Program-made: the position numbers and the translations under genes | NCBI GenBank assembly: GCA_964607755.1 | Contig: CAZSMC010000025.1 | Location: 1-61,820, forward strand | DNA length: 61,820 bases | Direction: 5' to 3' | Source: CAZSMC01 sp964607755 | Lineage (GTDB): Bacteria > Zhuqueibacterota > Zhuqueibacteria > Residuimicrobiales > Krinioviventaceae | In this document: positions 17,344 to 26,063 of the stretch, piece after piece | Position numbering within the stretch: the first letter of the stretch is position 1 | Layout of the letters: every line of letters starts with the position of its first letter | Notes under the pieces: generated by a model | Told to the model about the DNA's origin: nothing | The model's database searches: none | Seen by the model: the letters and a program-made list of their open reading frames with translations, nothing else

Positions 17344-18666
17344 ATGATGAAACTGAAAATGTTTTTCATGTCATTTTTTATTTTTCTTGTAACTGCTGCA
17401 AACGCTAACGAGACACCAGAGACATTAACAAAATTGCAACAAAATCTGGATATGGTCTGGACAGCGATTGCCGCATTCCTGGTATTTTTTATGCAAGCCG
17501 GATTCGCCATGGTCGAGAGCGGCTTTACCCGCGCGAAAAATACAGTCAACATCATGATGAAAAATCTCATGGATTTCTCTATTGGATCGGTGGCTTTTTT
17601 CTTCCTGGGATTCGGTCTGATGTTTGGTTATACGAATGGCATGTTCGGCACAACTGATTTTATGCTGCTGGGAACAGATGTACAGGGATCAAGCTGGAAC
17701 TGGACGTTTCTTATTTTTCAAACCGTTTTTGCCGGAACCGCTGCCACGATTGTTTCCGGAGCTATGGCTGAACGGACGAAATTTTCCGGCTATATTGTGT
17801 ACAGCCTTTTTATTTGCTCACTTATTTATCCTGTTTTCGGCTCCTGGGCATGGGGAGGTTTATTCAATGGTTCAGGCTGGCTGGAAAAAATTGGTTTTGT
17901 CGATTTTGCCGGTTCAACAGTCGTCCATTCTATTGGCGGATGGCTAGCACTGGCCGGGGCTATTGTGCTCGGGCCACGTATAGGCAAGTTTGCTCCGGAC
18001 GGTACGCCCCGCGCACTTCCCGGACACAATATCACCCTGGCCGCACTTGGCGTGTTTATCCTTTGGTTTGGCTGGTTCGGTTTTAATCCCGGTTCAACTA
18101 CAATAGGTGACGGCGAAATCGGCAGAGTGGCGGTCACGACAAACTTGTCTGCCGCAGCCGGCGCTATTTTGGCATTGACAGCTTCCTGGCTCTATACAAA
18201 AAAACCGGACGGTTCTATGGCGCTAAACGGAGCCCTGGCAGGACTGGTTGGCATTACAGCAGGATGCTATACTGTTTCGCCCTTAAGCAGCATCGCCATT
18301 GGCGCTGTATCCGGAATTCTGGTGGTGTTCAGCGTATACTTTATTGATCATGTCCTCAAGGTTGACGACCCTGTCGGTGCGGTGAGTGTACACGGTGTGT
18401 GTGGCGCCTGGGGAACGCTGGCTGTCGGCTTGTTCAACGTACAAGGAGGATTAATCTACGGTAATGGTTTCAGTCTTCTCGGCATCCAGGTTGTGGGGGT
18501 GGTAACGGCTTTTGCATGGGCGTTTGGCCTGGGATTGCTTCTTTTCATCACTATAAAGAAAACCCTTGGCCTGCGCGTTTCAAAGGAAGAAGAATTGCAG
18601 GGACTTGATATTGGCGAGCACGGCATGGAAGGTTACAGCGGGTTTCAGATATTTATCACGGAATAA
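17344..18666 (+). CDS. amtB: Ammonium transporter AmtB
   Basis: About 440 residues from the ATG at 17344 (AAGGAGA at 17334-17340; an ATG at 17347 is equally possible). A cleavable signal sequence is followed by about eleven membrane helices. Family marks are FFMQAGFAMVESGFTRAKN, the conserved DFAGSTVVHSIGG (periplasmic Asp and first pore His), WFGWFGFNPGS and GAVSVHGVCGAWGTL (second pore His). It conducts ammonium across the inner membrane and is controlled by the PII protein encoded directly upstream. The C-terminal tail keeps a GMEGYSG segment, which in AmtB couples to PII binding. Confidence 0.94.
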   Translation: MMKLKMFFMSFFIFLVTAANANETPETLTKLQQNLDMVWTAIAAFLVFFMQAGFAMVESGFTRAKNTVNIMMKNLMDFSIGSVAFFFLGFGLMFGYTNGMFGTTDFMLLGTDVQGSSWNWTFLIFQTVFAGTAATIVSGAMAERTKFSGYIVYSLFICSLIYPVFGSWAWGGLFNGSGWLEKIGFVDFAGSTVVHSIGGWLALAGAIVLGPRIGKFAPDGTPRALPGHNITLAALGVFILWFGWFGFNPGSTTIGDGEIGRVAVTTNLSAAAGAILALTASWLYTKKPDGSMALNGALAGLVGITAGCYTVSPLSSIAIGAVSGILVVFSVYFIDHVLKVDDPVGAVSVHGVCGAWGTLAVGLFNVQGGLIYGNGFSLLGIQVVGVVTAFAWAFGLGLLLFITIKKTLGLRVSKEEELQGLDIGEHGMEGYSGFQIFITE

Positions 18667-18693
18667 TGAACGATAACAAGAACAAACACGTCC

Positions 18694-18716
18694 GGCTCTT
18701 TCACTCTGAAAGAGCC
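18694..18716 (+). other. Hairpin between amtB and the porin gene
   Basis: GGCTCTTTC-ACTCT-GAAAGAGCC forms a 9-base-pair stem without a following T-run. It may stabilise or process the operon mRNA, or attenuate read-through into the next gene, which has its own strong ribosome-binding site. Confidence 0.45.
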
Positions 18717-18745
18717 AGACACAATAACAATATGGAGGTGTGATC

Positions 18746-19384
18746 ATGAAAAGAGTTTTTTCGCTAATGTTGGTCGTAATTCTAATGAGTGCAGCAATCA
18801 GCCATTCAATGGATTTTTCGGGTGATGCCACAGGCGTTTCGACGTATGTGTGGCGGGGTGTCAAGCAATTCAACGGACCGGCTCTCCAGTCCACAGCAAG
18901 TTTTACGACTGGCTTTTTCACCGCCGGACTCTGGACGTCTAATATGCACGGTCCAATGGAGGTTGAAACTGATCCGTTTATCGAGGCCAGCATTCCTCTT
19001 GCCGAATTCTCTGCTGCAGTTGGTGCCACACTTTACAGCTATGATTTTTTCGCCAAAAGTGAATACAACTTTTACGAGTTCTATGGATCAGCCCGTTACG
19101 GTCAGTTCAGCGCAGCCTTGTTTTTCACACCAGAACAAAGCAACACGGATGACAGTGTTTACTGGCTGGAAATTTCTGCAGGACGGGCTGTGATGGGTGT
19201 TGATATTAGCGGAACTCTTGGCTCTGGTACCTATTCCAGCACAACAGATAATGTAGTAACGAGTTTACTCATCTCAGCAGCAAAACCAGTAACGGATTCT
19301 TTTACTGCAAGCTGGAATTACTCTATCGGCCTTTCCGATGAACTGGAAAGTATTTTCTTCATCGGTGCCAGCTATGGTTTTTAG
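18746..19384 (+). CDS. TorF/Gcw_chp-type putative porin
   Basis: 212 residues from the ATG at 18746, preceded by GGAGGTG. A signal peptide (KRVFSLMLVVILMSAAISHS) leads into a beta-rich chain starting FSGDATGVSTYVWRGVKQF. The STYVWRG segment is the hallmark of the Gcw_chp/TorF family, and the C-terminus ends in Phe, as expected of an outer-membrane barrel. It lies in the PII-amtB transcription unit, so a role in outer-membrane passage of a nitrogen compound is plausible. The substrate is not known. Confidence 0.8.
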   Translation: MKRVFSLMLVVILMSAAISHSMDFSGDATGVSTYVWRGVKQFNGPALQSTASFTTGFFTAGLWTSNMHGPMEVETDPFIEASIPLAEFSAAVGATLYSYDFFAKSEYNFYEFYGSARYGQFSAALFFTPEQSNTDDSVYWLEISAGRAVMGVDISGTLGSGTYSSTTDNVVTSLLISAAKPVTDSFTASWNYSIGLSDELESIFFIGASYGF

Positions 19385-19826
19385 CAGGAGCTCAGCTGAC
19401 TATCATAATCCGCTGACTTCATTTTTGTATCTCATTTAGATATTAACAACATTTTTGTAATTTATTGGCGCCTCATCTGTACAAAAAATTAAACAAGAAT
19501 TCTGTTTTATCAAAAACAGTAAGTATCATTGGCAAAACACACTACATAAAGCTATATGGCGAAACAAATCGAATCTTTTCATTGCTGATTCTCAAAATAA
19601 TAATCAAAATTCGTCTAATTTTCTAAACCATAAACATGAACGGATTAAAATTATTATCATTAATACATCAAAGCGGTAATTTTTCCATACATTTTAATTA
19701 TTATCATACTTTATTGTAGTCTATTTTTTATTTCATACTGTTTTGCATTTTTTCAAGACAGACATTTTACTTGTATTTTGTTTCTATCTGATTGTTTTTA
19801 TTTTATTTATATCTTTATACCAGTTT
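19385..19826. other. Long AT-rich intergenic region before glnA
   Basis: About 440 bases of low-GC sequence with many T-tracts. I see no gene and no clear terminator behind the porin gene. It may hold activator sites for the downstream sigma-54-like promoter. Confidence 0.4.
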
Positions 19827-19841
19827 TGGCATATTCTTTGA
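19827..19841 (+). promoter_or_regulatory. Probable sigma-54 promoter of the glnA leader
   Basis: TGGCAT-ATTCT-TTGA has the -24 GG and the -12 region at the right spacing. The usual C of the -12 GC is an A. Transcription would start near 19853 and produce a leader of about 197 bases ahead of glnA. It is weaker than the PII-operon promoter but logically placed. Confidence 0.5.
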
Positions 19842-19852
19842 CCATAGAAAAT

Positions 19853-19990
19853 AAAACGAAAAACAGAAAACAATGTGCAAAAATCAATTGATGAGAGGTC
19901 ATGACCCCGCCTTTCATTCACGATTAAGGGCTTGTCCGTTTCCCTTTTTGGGGTCAAATCGTACTTTTCTCAATGGGCAAGCCCTTTTTA
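19853..19990 (+). ncRNA. Structured glnA leader or terminated small RNA
   Basis: Between the promoter and glnA lies a segment with a palindrome GGTCATGACC (19897-19906) and a long terminator-like hairpin (19926-19986). The 31-base loop of this hairpin contains TGGGGTCA (19949-19956). That loop can pair with upstream TGACCCC (19902-19908) as a pseudoknot, or with TGACCCCA at 20051-20058, which overlaps the glnA start codon. The RNA could thus be an attenuator, a translational regulator or a separate small RNA of about 138 bases. It does not match the known glutamine riboswitch classes as far as I can tell by eye. Confidence 0.45.
19926..19990 (+). terminator. Strong terminator-like hairpin upstream of glnA
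   Basis: Arms 19926-19940 and 19972-19986 pair over 15 bases with two G-U pairs (core AAGGGCTTG/CAAGCCCTT), directly followed by TTTTATTTTT. It lies 60 bases before the glnA start and after a promoter, the arrangement of a transcription attenuator. Confidence 0.7.
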
Positions 19991-20049
19991 TTTTTGAATC
20001 AGGACATGCAATATATCATAAATCTCAATAAATAAAAAAGGAGAAAAAA

Positions 20050-21462
20050 ATGACCCCACAAGAATTCTTTGAATTCGCAAAATCAAACGGCGCTGAACTT
20101 GTGGATCTGAAATTTTGTGATTTGTTAGGCACTTGGCAGCATTGCGCGTATCCCATTGATACGTGGGATGAAAATACGTTCAAAGAAGGACTCGGCTTTG
20201 ACGGCTCTTCCATCCGTGGCTGGCAGGGCATCCATCAATCGGATATGCTTGCCGTGCCAGACCCGGAAACCACAGTCATGGACCCGTTTTTTGAAAAACC
20301 GACTGTGTCCATTATAGCTAACATCATCGATCCGATCACCAAAGAACGATACAGTCGCGATCCCCGCTATGTGGCACACAAAGGGGTAAAATATCTGAAA
20401 GAGACTGGTATCGCCGATACCTGCTTTATTGGTCCTGAACCGGAATTTTTTATCTTTGATGAGGTTCGCTTTGATCAAAGTCAGAACACCGGGTTTTATT
20501 CGATCGACTCTGTAGAAGGCGCCTGGAATACTAACCGCATCGAAGAACCGAATCTTGGCTACAAACCGAGCTACAAGGGCGGCTATTTTCCGGTTTCTCC
20601 GACAGATACCTATGGAGATTTACGCGCAGAGATGGTCAGTGAAATGCGCAAACTCGGCATTGTCGTCGAAGCGCATCACCATGAAGTCGGAACCGGCGGC
20701 CAGGGTGAAATCGATATGCAGTACGAAGAGCTGGCCAAAATGGGTGATCACTTTATGTGGTACAAATACATTATCAAAAACGTTGCGTTTCGAAACGGCA
20801 AGACCGTCACTTTTATGCCTAAACCGATTTTTGAGGACAATGGTTCTGGAATGCATTCGCATTTTTCACTTTGGAAAAATAGCACGCCGCTGTTTGCCGG
20901 TAGCGGCTATGCTGGATTAAGCGACATGGCATTGCATGCCATCGGCGGAATGCTCAAGCATGCACCGGCTGTTCTGGCTTTTGGCGCCCCGACAACAAAT
21001 TCTTACCGCCGGCTGGTTCCGGGATTCGAAGCACCGGTCAACCTGGTGATGTCGCAGCGAAACCGCTCGGCCGCCATCCGGATTCCGATGTACAGTGATA
21101 ATCCAAAAGCGAAACGAATCGAATTTCGCTGTCCCGATCCTACGGCAAATGGATACCTGGCATGGACCGCCATGCTCATGGCAGCCATCGACGGCATCAA
21201 TAATAAAATTGAGCCTGAAAAAGCTCTGGACCGGGATATTTATGAAATGAGTCCTGATGAATTGGCACACATTGCAAAAGTACCGGGTTCGCTGGACGAA
21301 GCATTGGCCGCATTGGAAAAAGATCATAAATTCTTGTTAGAGGGCAATGTCTTTACCCAGGATTTGATTGACACCTGGATTGATTATAAAACTGAAAACG
21401 AGCTGGAGCCGTTAGCACTGCGCCCGCATCCGTACGAATTTCAGTTGTACTATGACAATTAG
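20050..21462 (+). CDS. glnA: Glutamine synthetase type I
   Basis: 470 residues; AAGGAG at 20038-20043 precedes the ATG. It makes glutamine from glutamate, ammonium and ATP. Visible marks are FDGSSIRGWQ near the N-terminus, GPEPEFFIFD, HHHEVGTGGQGEID (metal ligands), MPKPIFEDNGSGMHSHFSLW (ATP and glutamate binding) and NRSAAIRIP. Length and the KYIIKNVAFRNGKTVTFMPKP segment fit the GSI-beta subtype. A tyrosine in LDRDIYEMSPDE sits where the adenylylated tyrosine is found in that subtype, so covalent control is possible; no adenylyltransferase gene is in the window. Regulation through the leader and sigma-54-like promoter is inferred. Confidence 0.95.
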   Translation: MTPQEFFEFAKSNGAELVDLKFCDLLGTWQHCAYPIDTWDENTFKEGLGFDGSSIRGWQGIHQSDMLAVPDPETTVMDPFFEKPTVSIIANIIDPITKERYSRDPRYVAHKGVKYLKETGIADTCFIGPEPEFFIFDEVRFDQSQNTGFYSIDSVEGAWNTNRIEEPNLGYKPSYKGGYFPVSPTDTYGDLRAEMVSEMRKLGIVVEAHHHEVGTGGQGEIDMQYEELAKMGDHFMWYKYIIKNVAFRNGKTVTFMPKPIFEDNGSGMHSHFSLWKNSTPLFAGSGYAGLSDMALHAIGGMLKHAPAVLAFGAPTTNSYRRLVPGFEAPVNLVMSQRNRSAAIRIPMYSDNPKAKRIEFRCPDPTANGYLAWTAMLMAAIDGINNKIEPEKALDRDIYEMSPDELAHIAKVPGSLDEALAALEKDHKFLLEGNVFTQDLIDTWIDYKTENELEPLALRPHPYEFQLYYDN

Positions 21463-21530
21463 TCGAAGAAAAACGGAAGGTTATGAAAAACACCTTTCGA
21501 CCGAAAAATGGTCTACAATTCAATGGACAG

Positions 21531-21563
21531 AAAAGCCCCGGCCTATAGTCGGGGCTTTTTTTA
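21531..21563. terminator. Bidirectional terminator after glnA
   Basis: AAAAGCCCCG (21531-21540) pairs with CGGGGCTTTT (21550-21559) around a 9-base loop, with T-runs on both strands. It serves glnA and the converging CPBP protease operon. Confidence 0.85.
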
Positions 21564-22211
21564 TTGCACAGGGAAAATAATAAAAATGAAAGGATTCCAC
21601 AGCATATGAGAAACAAGCCCGGGCACCACGCTTTGTGTTTTCCAACACATAGCGCCCCAGAATAATCCGCAAACCAATGCGGCCAATAACAGCATGGGAT
21701 TGCCGGTTCCGATGTGGACGCCAGTGTATAAAACGACAGCAAGAACAAAAGAGCAAAAGGCAGTCATTCGCGTTTGTAAAAATCCTTGCACAAACCGCCG
21801 CCAGAATACCTCCTCGCCAAAACCAATAGGAAACGCTAGCAGCACCCCAACGACGAGTTTTGACAACGAGCCGCGATTGGCATAAACCGAATCAAGATGT
21901 TTTGCCCGGTCTTGAAGCACATTCGGAAACCAGTTGTCGGCAATTATCAAAAGATGGTGTCCAGCCTGAAAGACCGCCCACAAAACCACAGCACTCGCTG
22001 CGCCAAGCAGTATATTTTTATAACTCCACTCTTTTTGGCGCCAAAGTCGAGGCGTTCCCCCTAAAGCAATTGCCGTGAGCAAAAGAGTGCTACAGGACAT
22101 CATCATCCAGAAATTGAACGGCTGTACCACAAACATCACATACCACAGTAAAAAGGCAATGAACAAACCGCTGCAGAAAAAAATCCATGATTTCGTGTTC
22201 ATAGATGTCAT
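21561..22211 (-). CDS. CPBP-family (CAAX-like) intramembrane metalloprotease
   Basis: 216 residues with about six to seven membrane helices. The motif EEVFWRR (EExxxR) and the later histidines in TGVHIGTG and LVSHMLWN are the metal-binding set of CPBP glutamic/metallo intramembrane proteases related to Rce1. The targets of bacterial members are mostly unknown. The ATG at 22211 overlaps the TGA of menA (ATGA), so it is the last gene of a coupled operon with menA and ubiE. Confidence 0.85.
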   Translation of the reverse strand: MTSMNTKSWIFFCSGLFIAFLLWYVMFVVQPFNFWMMMSCSTLLLTAIALGGTPRLWRQKEWSYKNILLGAASAVVLWAVFQAGHHLLIIADNWFPNVLQDRAKHLDSVYANRGSLSKLVVGVLLAFPIGFGEEVFWRRFVQGFLQTRMTAFCSFVLAVVLYTGVHIGTGNPMLLLAALVCGLFWGAMCWKTQSVVPGLVSHMLWNPFIFIIFPVQ

Positions 22212-23125
22212 AAAGTTATCATGTGATGAATAAAAAGCGAGCCGATAAAAAGCAAACTGAATGCCATGTGTAATTGAGCGGTCATAGCATCCACAGCGGC
22301 AAATTGTTGCATGCTAATTTTTTCTTTATCCTTGACCAACCTGATTCTTTTCCAGGCAATAGGAAATGATAAAATAACAGCAAGAGTAATAAAAGGCAGC
22401 TCTGTAAATATAACAAGAATAATAGTGGAGAGATAAGCGCCAACGATTAAAAAGTAGTAGAATTTTTTTGCCGCTTTTAGCCCGAGAATCATAGCCAGGG
22501 TTTTGATATGAGCGACTTTATCGTATTCAATATCGCGCAAGTTATTGCTATGAAGAATGGCATCCACTAAAAGAGCCATGGGAATGGCATATAAAACAGA
22601 ACCCCATGAAAAAGTGTTCGTCTGCACAAAATAAGCTCCGGCTGTCATGGCTGAACCGAACGCGATAAAGACGCCCGGATCGCCAAATGCATGATACTTG
22701 AGTGAAGCCGGCCCGAATGTGTAAAAAAGTCCAAGCAAGGCGCCTATGCCAATTGGCCAGAGCAGCATGAGGCCGTTGTTCAGTGTCAACACAAAGAACA
22801 AACCGATAGCGCTGGCAATACAAAAAAAGATGACTGCCAGTTTTAACAATTGTCCCGGCCTCAAATCGCCGTCCAGTAACACGCGGCTGCCGCCATAGGT
22901 TTCTGGCCGGTCAACTTTGCGCCTAAAGTCGAAATAATCGGAAAACATGTTGACGCCAGCTTGAACAATCAAACATCCCATGACAACCAGAAAAAAGCGA
23001 AACCAGTTGAATGGCAAATTTTGATGTTCAATAGCAGCGACAAGTGATCCCAGGATGGGTGGGAAAAAACTGACTGTCAATGAAAACGGTCGAACTGCTT
23101 TCCATAATCCGGATGAATATCCCAT
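22208..23125 (-). CDS. menA: 1,4-dihydroxy-2-naphthoate prenyltransferase (MenA-type UbiA)
   Basis: 305 residues from the ATG at 23125 (AAGGAG about ten bases upstream; the TTG at 23149 is unlikely). About nine membrane helices. The two aspartate-rich motifs of UbiA-type prenyltransferases are present: NMFSDYFDFRRKVD and NNLRDIEYDK, both binding Mg-prenyl diphosphate. Together with the adjacent MenG/UbiE methyltransferase this points to menaquinone synthesis at the inner membrane. The overlap pattern with neighbours shows an operon. Other UbiA roles (haem, chlorophyll) are less likely in this context. Confidence 0.85.
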   Translation of the reverse strand: MGYSSGLWKAVRPFSLTVSFFPPILGSLVAAIEHQNLPFNWFRFFLVVMGCLIVQAGVNMFSDYFDFRRKVDRPETYGGSRVLLDGDLRPGQLLKLAVIFFCIASAIGLFFVLTLNNGLMLLWPIGIGALLGLFYTFGPASLKYHAFGDPGVFIAFGSAMTAGAYFVQTNTFSWGSVLYAIPMALLVDAILHSNNLRDIEYDKVAHIKTLAMILGLKAAKKFYYFLIVGAYLSTIILVIFTELPFITLAVILSFPIAWKRIRLVKDKEKISMQQFAAVDAMTAQLHMAFSLLFIGSLFIHHMITL

Positions 23126-23126
23126 A

Positions 23127-23852
23127 TCAAATCTTCTCCTTGTTAGCAATTACCAAATGGACAAGTCCGCAAAACATTGGATGGGCTTTTATGTTGCGGA
23201 ATCGAACTTTGAGAATCTTACGAAACTCTTTTAATGATTTGAATCCAAGTATTGAACGGTATAAATAACGGTATTGTGAAACATGTCCGGTAAGCATATA
23301 CCCTATAACTGGAAATGCAATGCGTTGATAGATTGCCAGGAACGATGCGATCAACTTTGATTCTGGCTGAAAAAACTCGAGAACATAAAGCTTTCCATCC
23401 GGTTTAAGCAGACGATAACATTCACGCACATGTTGTTCAAGGCCAATAAAATTCCGCACACCAAAAGCAATTGTAATCGCATCAAATGATGCATCGCGGA
23501 AAGGCAGGTGCGTCACTGCCCGAAGCGGTTTAAATTTGTTTTTATGGCAGGACAACTTTTCACGAGCTTTGGCTATCATCTCATCGGACGGTTCTGTTCC
23601 GATTATTGTCATATCCGGGCAGACGTTTTTCAAAGCGATCGCCATGTCACCGGTTCCGCAGGCCAGGTCAAGCACCCTGGGGCGCTCGTTTTTTACAAGC
23701 GAGTACGCTGCATATTCTGCCGTTCTTTTTCGCCATTGCACATCATATCCAACAGTAGTGATCCGGTTAAATGCATCGTATCCTTGAACGACTGGACCTT
23801 TGAACACAAAGCGTGTATAAGAGTTTTTCAATTGTTGTTCGATGAGCTCCAC
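23127..23852 (-). CDS. ubiE: Demethylmenaquinone methyltransferase (MenG/UbiE)
   Basis: 241 residues, probably starting at GTG at 23852 directly after the TAG of the upstream gene. The SAM-binding motif VLDLACGTGD, then GTEPSDEMIAKAREK, the UbiE signature FDAITIAFGVRNF and YRLLKPDGKLYVLEF are clear. It methylates the quinone ring after MenA adds the prenyl tail, the last step of menaquinone synthesis. The stop lies two bases before the menA start. The fact that only a menaquinone gene pair is here fits a menaquinone-based respiratory chain. Confidence 0.9.
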   Translation of the reverse strand: MELIEQQLKNSYTRFVFKGPVVQGYDAFNRITTVGYDVQWRKRTAEYAAYSLVKNERPRVLDLACGTGDMAIALKNVCPDMTIIGTEPSDEMIAKAREKLSCHKNKFKPLRAVTHLPFRDASFDAITIAFGVRNFIGLEQHVRECYRLLKPDGKLYVLEFFQPESKLIASFLAIYQRIAFPVIGYMLTGHVSQYRYLYRSILGFKSLKEFRKILKVRFRNIKAHPMFCGLVHLVIANKEKI

Positions 23853-25049
23853 CTATGCCGTTAAATCCCGGCCAACAATCTGACCGGGCTTTGTCGTCAA
23901 GCCAGGCCATATTTTTCGGCCAGGGTAAATAGAGGTATGAATGCCTGTTTTCACCTCATCAGCAATGATTGAGCCGAGTTTGACGCGTTTAGAGTCCACG
24001 TATTTTTGTTTAATCATTGATTTGACCGGAGCCATATCGTGACGCTGATTGGCAGTAATCGTTCCCGCTCCCAGATTGCAGCCTTTGCCAACTATCGAAT
24101 CTCCTACATAACTGAGGTGAACAATCTGAGAATCGTTCATGATGATCGAATTTTTGACTTCCACGGCATTTCCAATTCGACAGTTATCACCAATAGAAGT
24201 ATATTTGCGGATATGACAATTCGGGCCGATCACGCAATCGCGGCCAATAATCACGGGGCCTTCGAGATAACTTCCGGCCTTGACAAGCGTGCCTGAGCCC
24301 ACAGACACCGGTCCTCGGATAGTGGCACCAGGTTCAATAACGCCCTGAATATCTTCATCGACAAGTTTTGGCATGAGAACTTCTTGATGGTCGAGAAGAT
24401 TCCAGGCATAACCTATTGGCAGCCAAAAACCTTGAATTGGCACCGCATAAAAATCATGTTGACGGGCGATCGTGGCTACAGTGGAGGTAATCTCAATTTC
24501 GCCGCGTTCACTCACAGGCGTCTTTTCGAGCTCGTCGAAAAAATCCGGCTGAAGCACATAACAGCCGATATTTGCCAGATCACCCAGGTATTCTGTGGGT
24601 TTCTCTATCAGATTTTCAACCCGGTTGTTTCCATCCACCTGAAACACCCCGTAAAGCGATGGATTCTCAACACGTGTTACAAGGGCGGCACAATCAAAAT
24701 TGATCAATTCTTTCAGATCAGCATGATTGAAAAGATCGTCTCCGTTCATGGCGACAAACTTTTCTTTTATATACGGTTTAGCTTGCAGCACGGCGTGCCC
24801 GGTTCCCAGTTGTTCTTTCTGTTCCTGGTAAACCAGGCGCATACCCAGGTAAGAATCTCCCAATTCGGATTCAATCATTTCTTTTTTATAGCCGGTGATT
24901 AAAATCACCTCATCAAAAAGACCAGCCATCTGGTCAAGACTGTGATAGATGAGCGCGCGATTGGCAATCGGCAACAAGGGTTTTGGTCGCGTTAAGGTCA
25001 ATGGATATGTGCGCGTGCTTTTTCCGGCGACCATCAGAACAGCTTGCAT
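23853..25049 (-). CDS. Sugar-1-phosphate nucleotidylyltransferase with left-handed beta-helix
   Basis: 398 residues. N-terminal nucleotidyltransferase fold (about 1-230) with a variant signature VAGKSTRTYPLTLTRPKPLLP (usual GxGTRxxPLT), MNGDD for metal and NTP binding and LIEKP. From about residue 235 hexapeptide repeats form a left-handed beta-helix (VIIGRDCVIGPNCHI, VEVKNSIIMNDSQI). The organisation resembles archaeal GlmU-like bifunctional enzymes, which join nucleotidyl and acetyl transfer, but the acetyltransferase activity cannot be read. It heads the operon with ubiE, menA and the CPBP protease, suggesting convenience grouping rather than a pathway. Confidence 0.75.
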   Translation of the reverse strand: MQAVLMVAGKSTRTYPLTLTRPKPLLPIANRALIYHSLDQMAGLFDEVILITGYKKEMIESELGDSYLGMRLVYQEQKEQLGTGHAVLQAKPYIKEKFVAMNGDDLFNHADLKELINFDCAALVTRVENPSLYGVFQVDGNNRVENLIEKPTEYLGDLANIGCYVLQPDFFDELEKTPVSERGEIEITSTVATIARQHDFYAVPIQGFWLPIGYAWNLLDHQEVLMPKLVDEDIQGVIEPGATIRGPVSVGSGTLVKAGSYLEGPVIIGRDCVIGPNCHIRKYTSIGDNCRIGNAVEVKNSIIMNDSQIVHLSYVGDSIVGKGCNLGAGTITANQRHDMAPVKSMIKQKYVDSKRVKLGSIIADEVKTGIHTSIYPGRKIWPGLTTKPGQIVGRDLTA

Positions 25050-25160
25050 GTCTTTTACTCCGTTTTTCTTTTCTCAATCTAAAGAAATAAAAATAGAAAA
25101 TCGTCAGCATTTTTCCAAATTATAAATCTGCAAAAGATGAGTTCAGTCACTTTGTTTTCC

Positions 25161-25189
25161 TTGCATTTTAACAAGAGGATTGATATACT
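25161..25189 (+). promoter_or_regulatory. Sigma-70-type promoter of the ThuA gene
   Basis: TTGCAT and TATACT are separated by 17 bases. The -10 element lies about 45 bases before the ThuA start codon, giving a short leader. The opposite strand gene starts at 25049. Confidence 0.5.
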
Positions 25190-25234
25190 TTAGGTACAAT
25201 CATTAAAGCGGGATAACGTGCAGAGGAAGAAATT

Positions 25235-26029
25235 ATGGATAAAAAGCTGAACAGACGACAATTTATGGAACGTACGGCAGCCGGCACTGCCGGACTGGCT
25301 TTCGCTGGAGTTTCAAAAGCAAAAACAGCCGAATCAGCTCGAAAGGTCCTTTTTGTTCACGGCGGTTGGGATGGTCACGAGCCTGAAAAATGCCGGGATA
25401 TCTTTGTGCCTTACATGAGAAAACTGGACTGGGATGTCACTGTCTCAGATACGCTCGATGCTTATCTCGACGAGGAGTTGATGAATTCACTGGATTTGAT
25501 TGTGCAAATCTGGACGATGGGTACGATTGAAAATGAACAGGAAAAAGCCTTGCTTCAGGCGGTTCGCGGCGGCGTTGGATTAGCTGGCTGGCACGGCGGA
25601 TTGTGCGATGCCTTTCGGCAAAACGTGGAATATCAGTTTATGACCGGCGGACAGTGGGTTGCGCATCCAGGAGGCGTGGTTGATTATGACGTAAATATTA
25701 TTAACCACAAAGATCCAGTCACTGCCGGATTGAATGATTTTCACATGAAAAGCGAACAGTATTATATGCACGTCGACCCGAATGTGAAAGTTTTGGCGAC
25801 AACAACTTTTACTGATGAACATGCTTTTTGGATTAAAGGCAGCGTCATGCCTGTGGTATGGAAAAAATATTACGGAAAAGGCCGGGTATTTTACACTTCA
25901 CTCGGACATGTGGCTTCGGATTTTGACGTGCCAGAAGCGTTGACGATCATGCAGCGCGGCCTTAAATGGTCGGCAGAAAGTAAATACGGCTCAAAAGAGA
26001 AATGGATTCAACCGGTTTATAAAGCATAA
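25235..26029 (+). CDS. Tat-exported ThuA-domain protein
   Basis: 264 residues. A twin-arginine signal (NRRQFMERTAAGTAGLAFAG) is followed by a ThuA domain (glutamine-amidotransferase-like fold): KVLFVHGGWDGHEPEKC, LLQAVRGGVGLAGWHGG, FMTGGQWVAHPGG and GRVFYTSLGH. ThuA-like proteins act in sugar metabolism; ThuA itself helps convert 3-keto-trehalose. Such periplasmic versions are common next to dehydrogenases in Planctomycetes and FCB bacteria. Link with the trehalose genes 15 kb away is possible but unproven. GAGGAA precedes the ATG. Fold confidence is high, function is open. Confidence 0.8.
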   Translation: MDKKLNRRQFMERTAAGTAGLAFAGVSKAKTAESARKVLFVHGGWDGHEPEKCRDIFVPYMRKLDWDVTVSDTLDAYLDEELMNSLDLIVQIWTMGTIENEQEKALLQAVRGGVGLAGWHGGLCDAFRQNVEYQFMTGGQWVAHPGGVVDYDVNIINHKDPVTAGLNDFHMKSEQYYMHVDPNVKVLATTTFTDEHAFWIKGSVMPVVWKKYYGKGRVFYTSLGHVASDFDVPEALTIMQRGLKWSAESKYGSKEKWIQPVYKA

Positions 26030-26063
26030 CCCTTCAAGATGGGGAGGAATTATCCTGCCCTTT

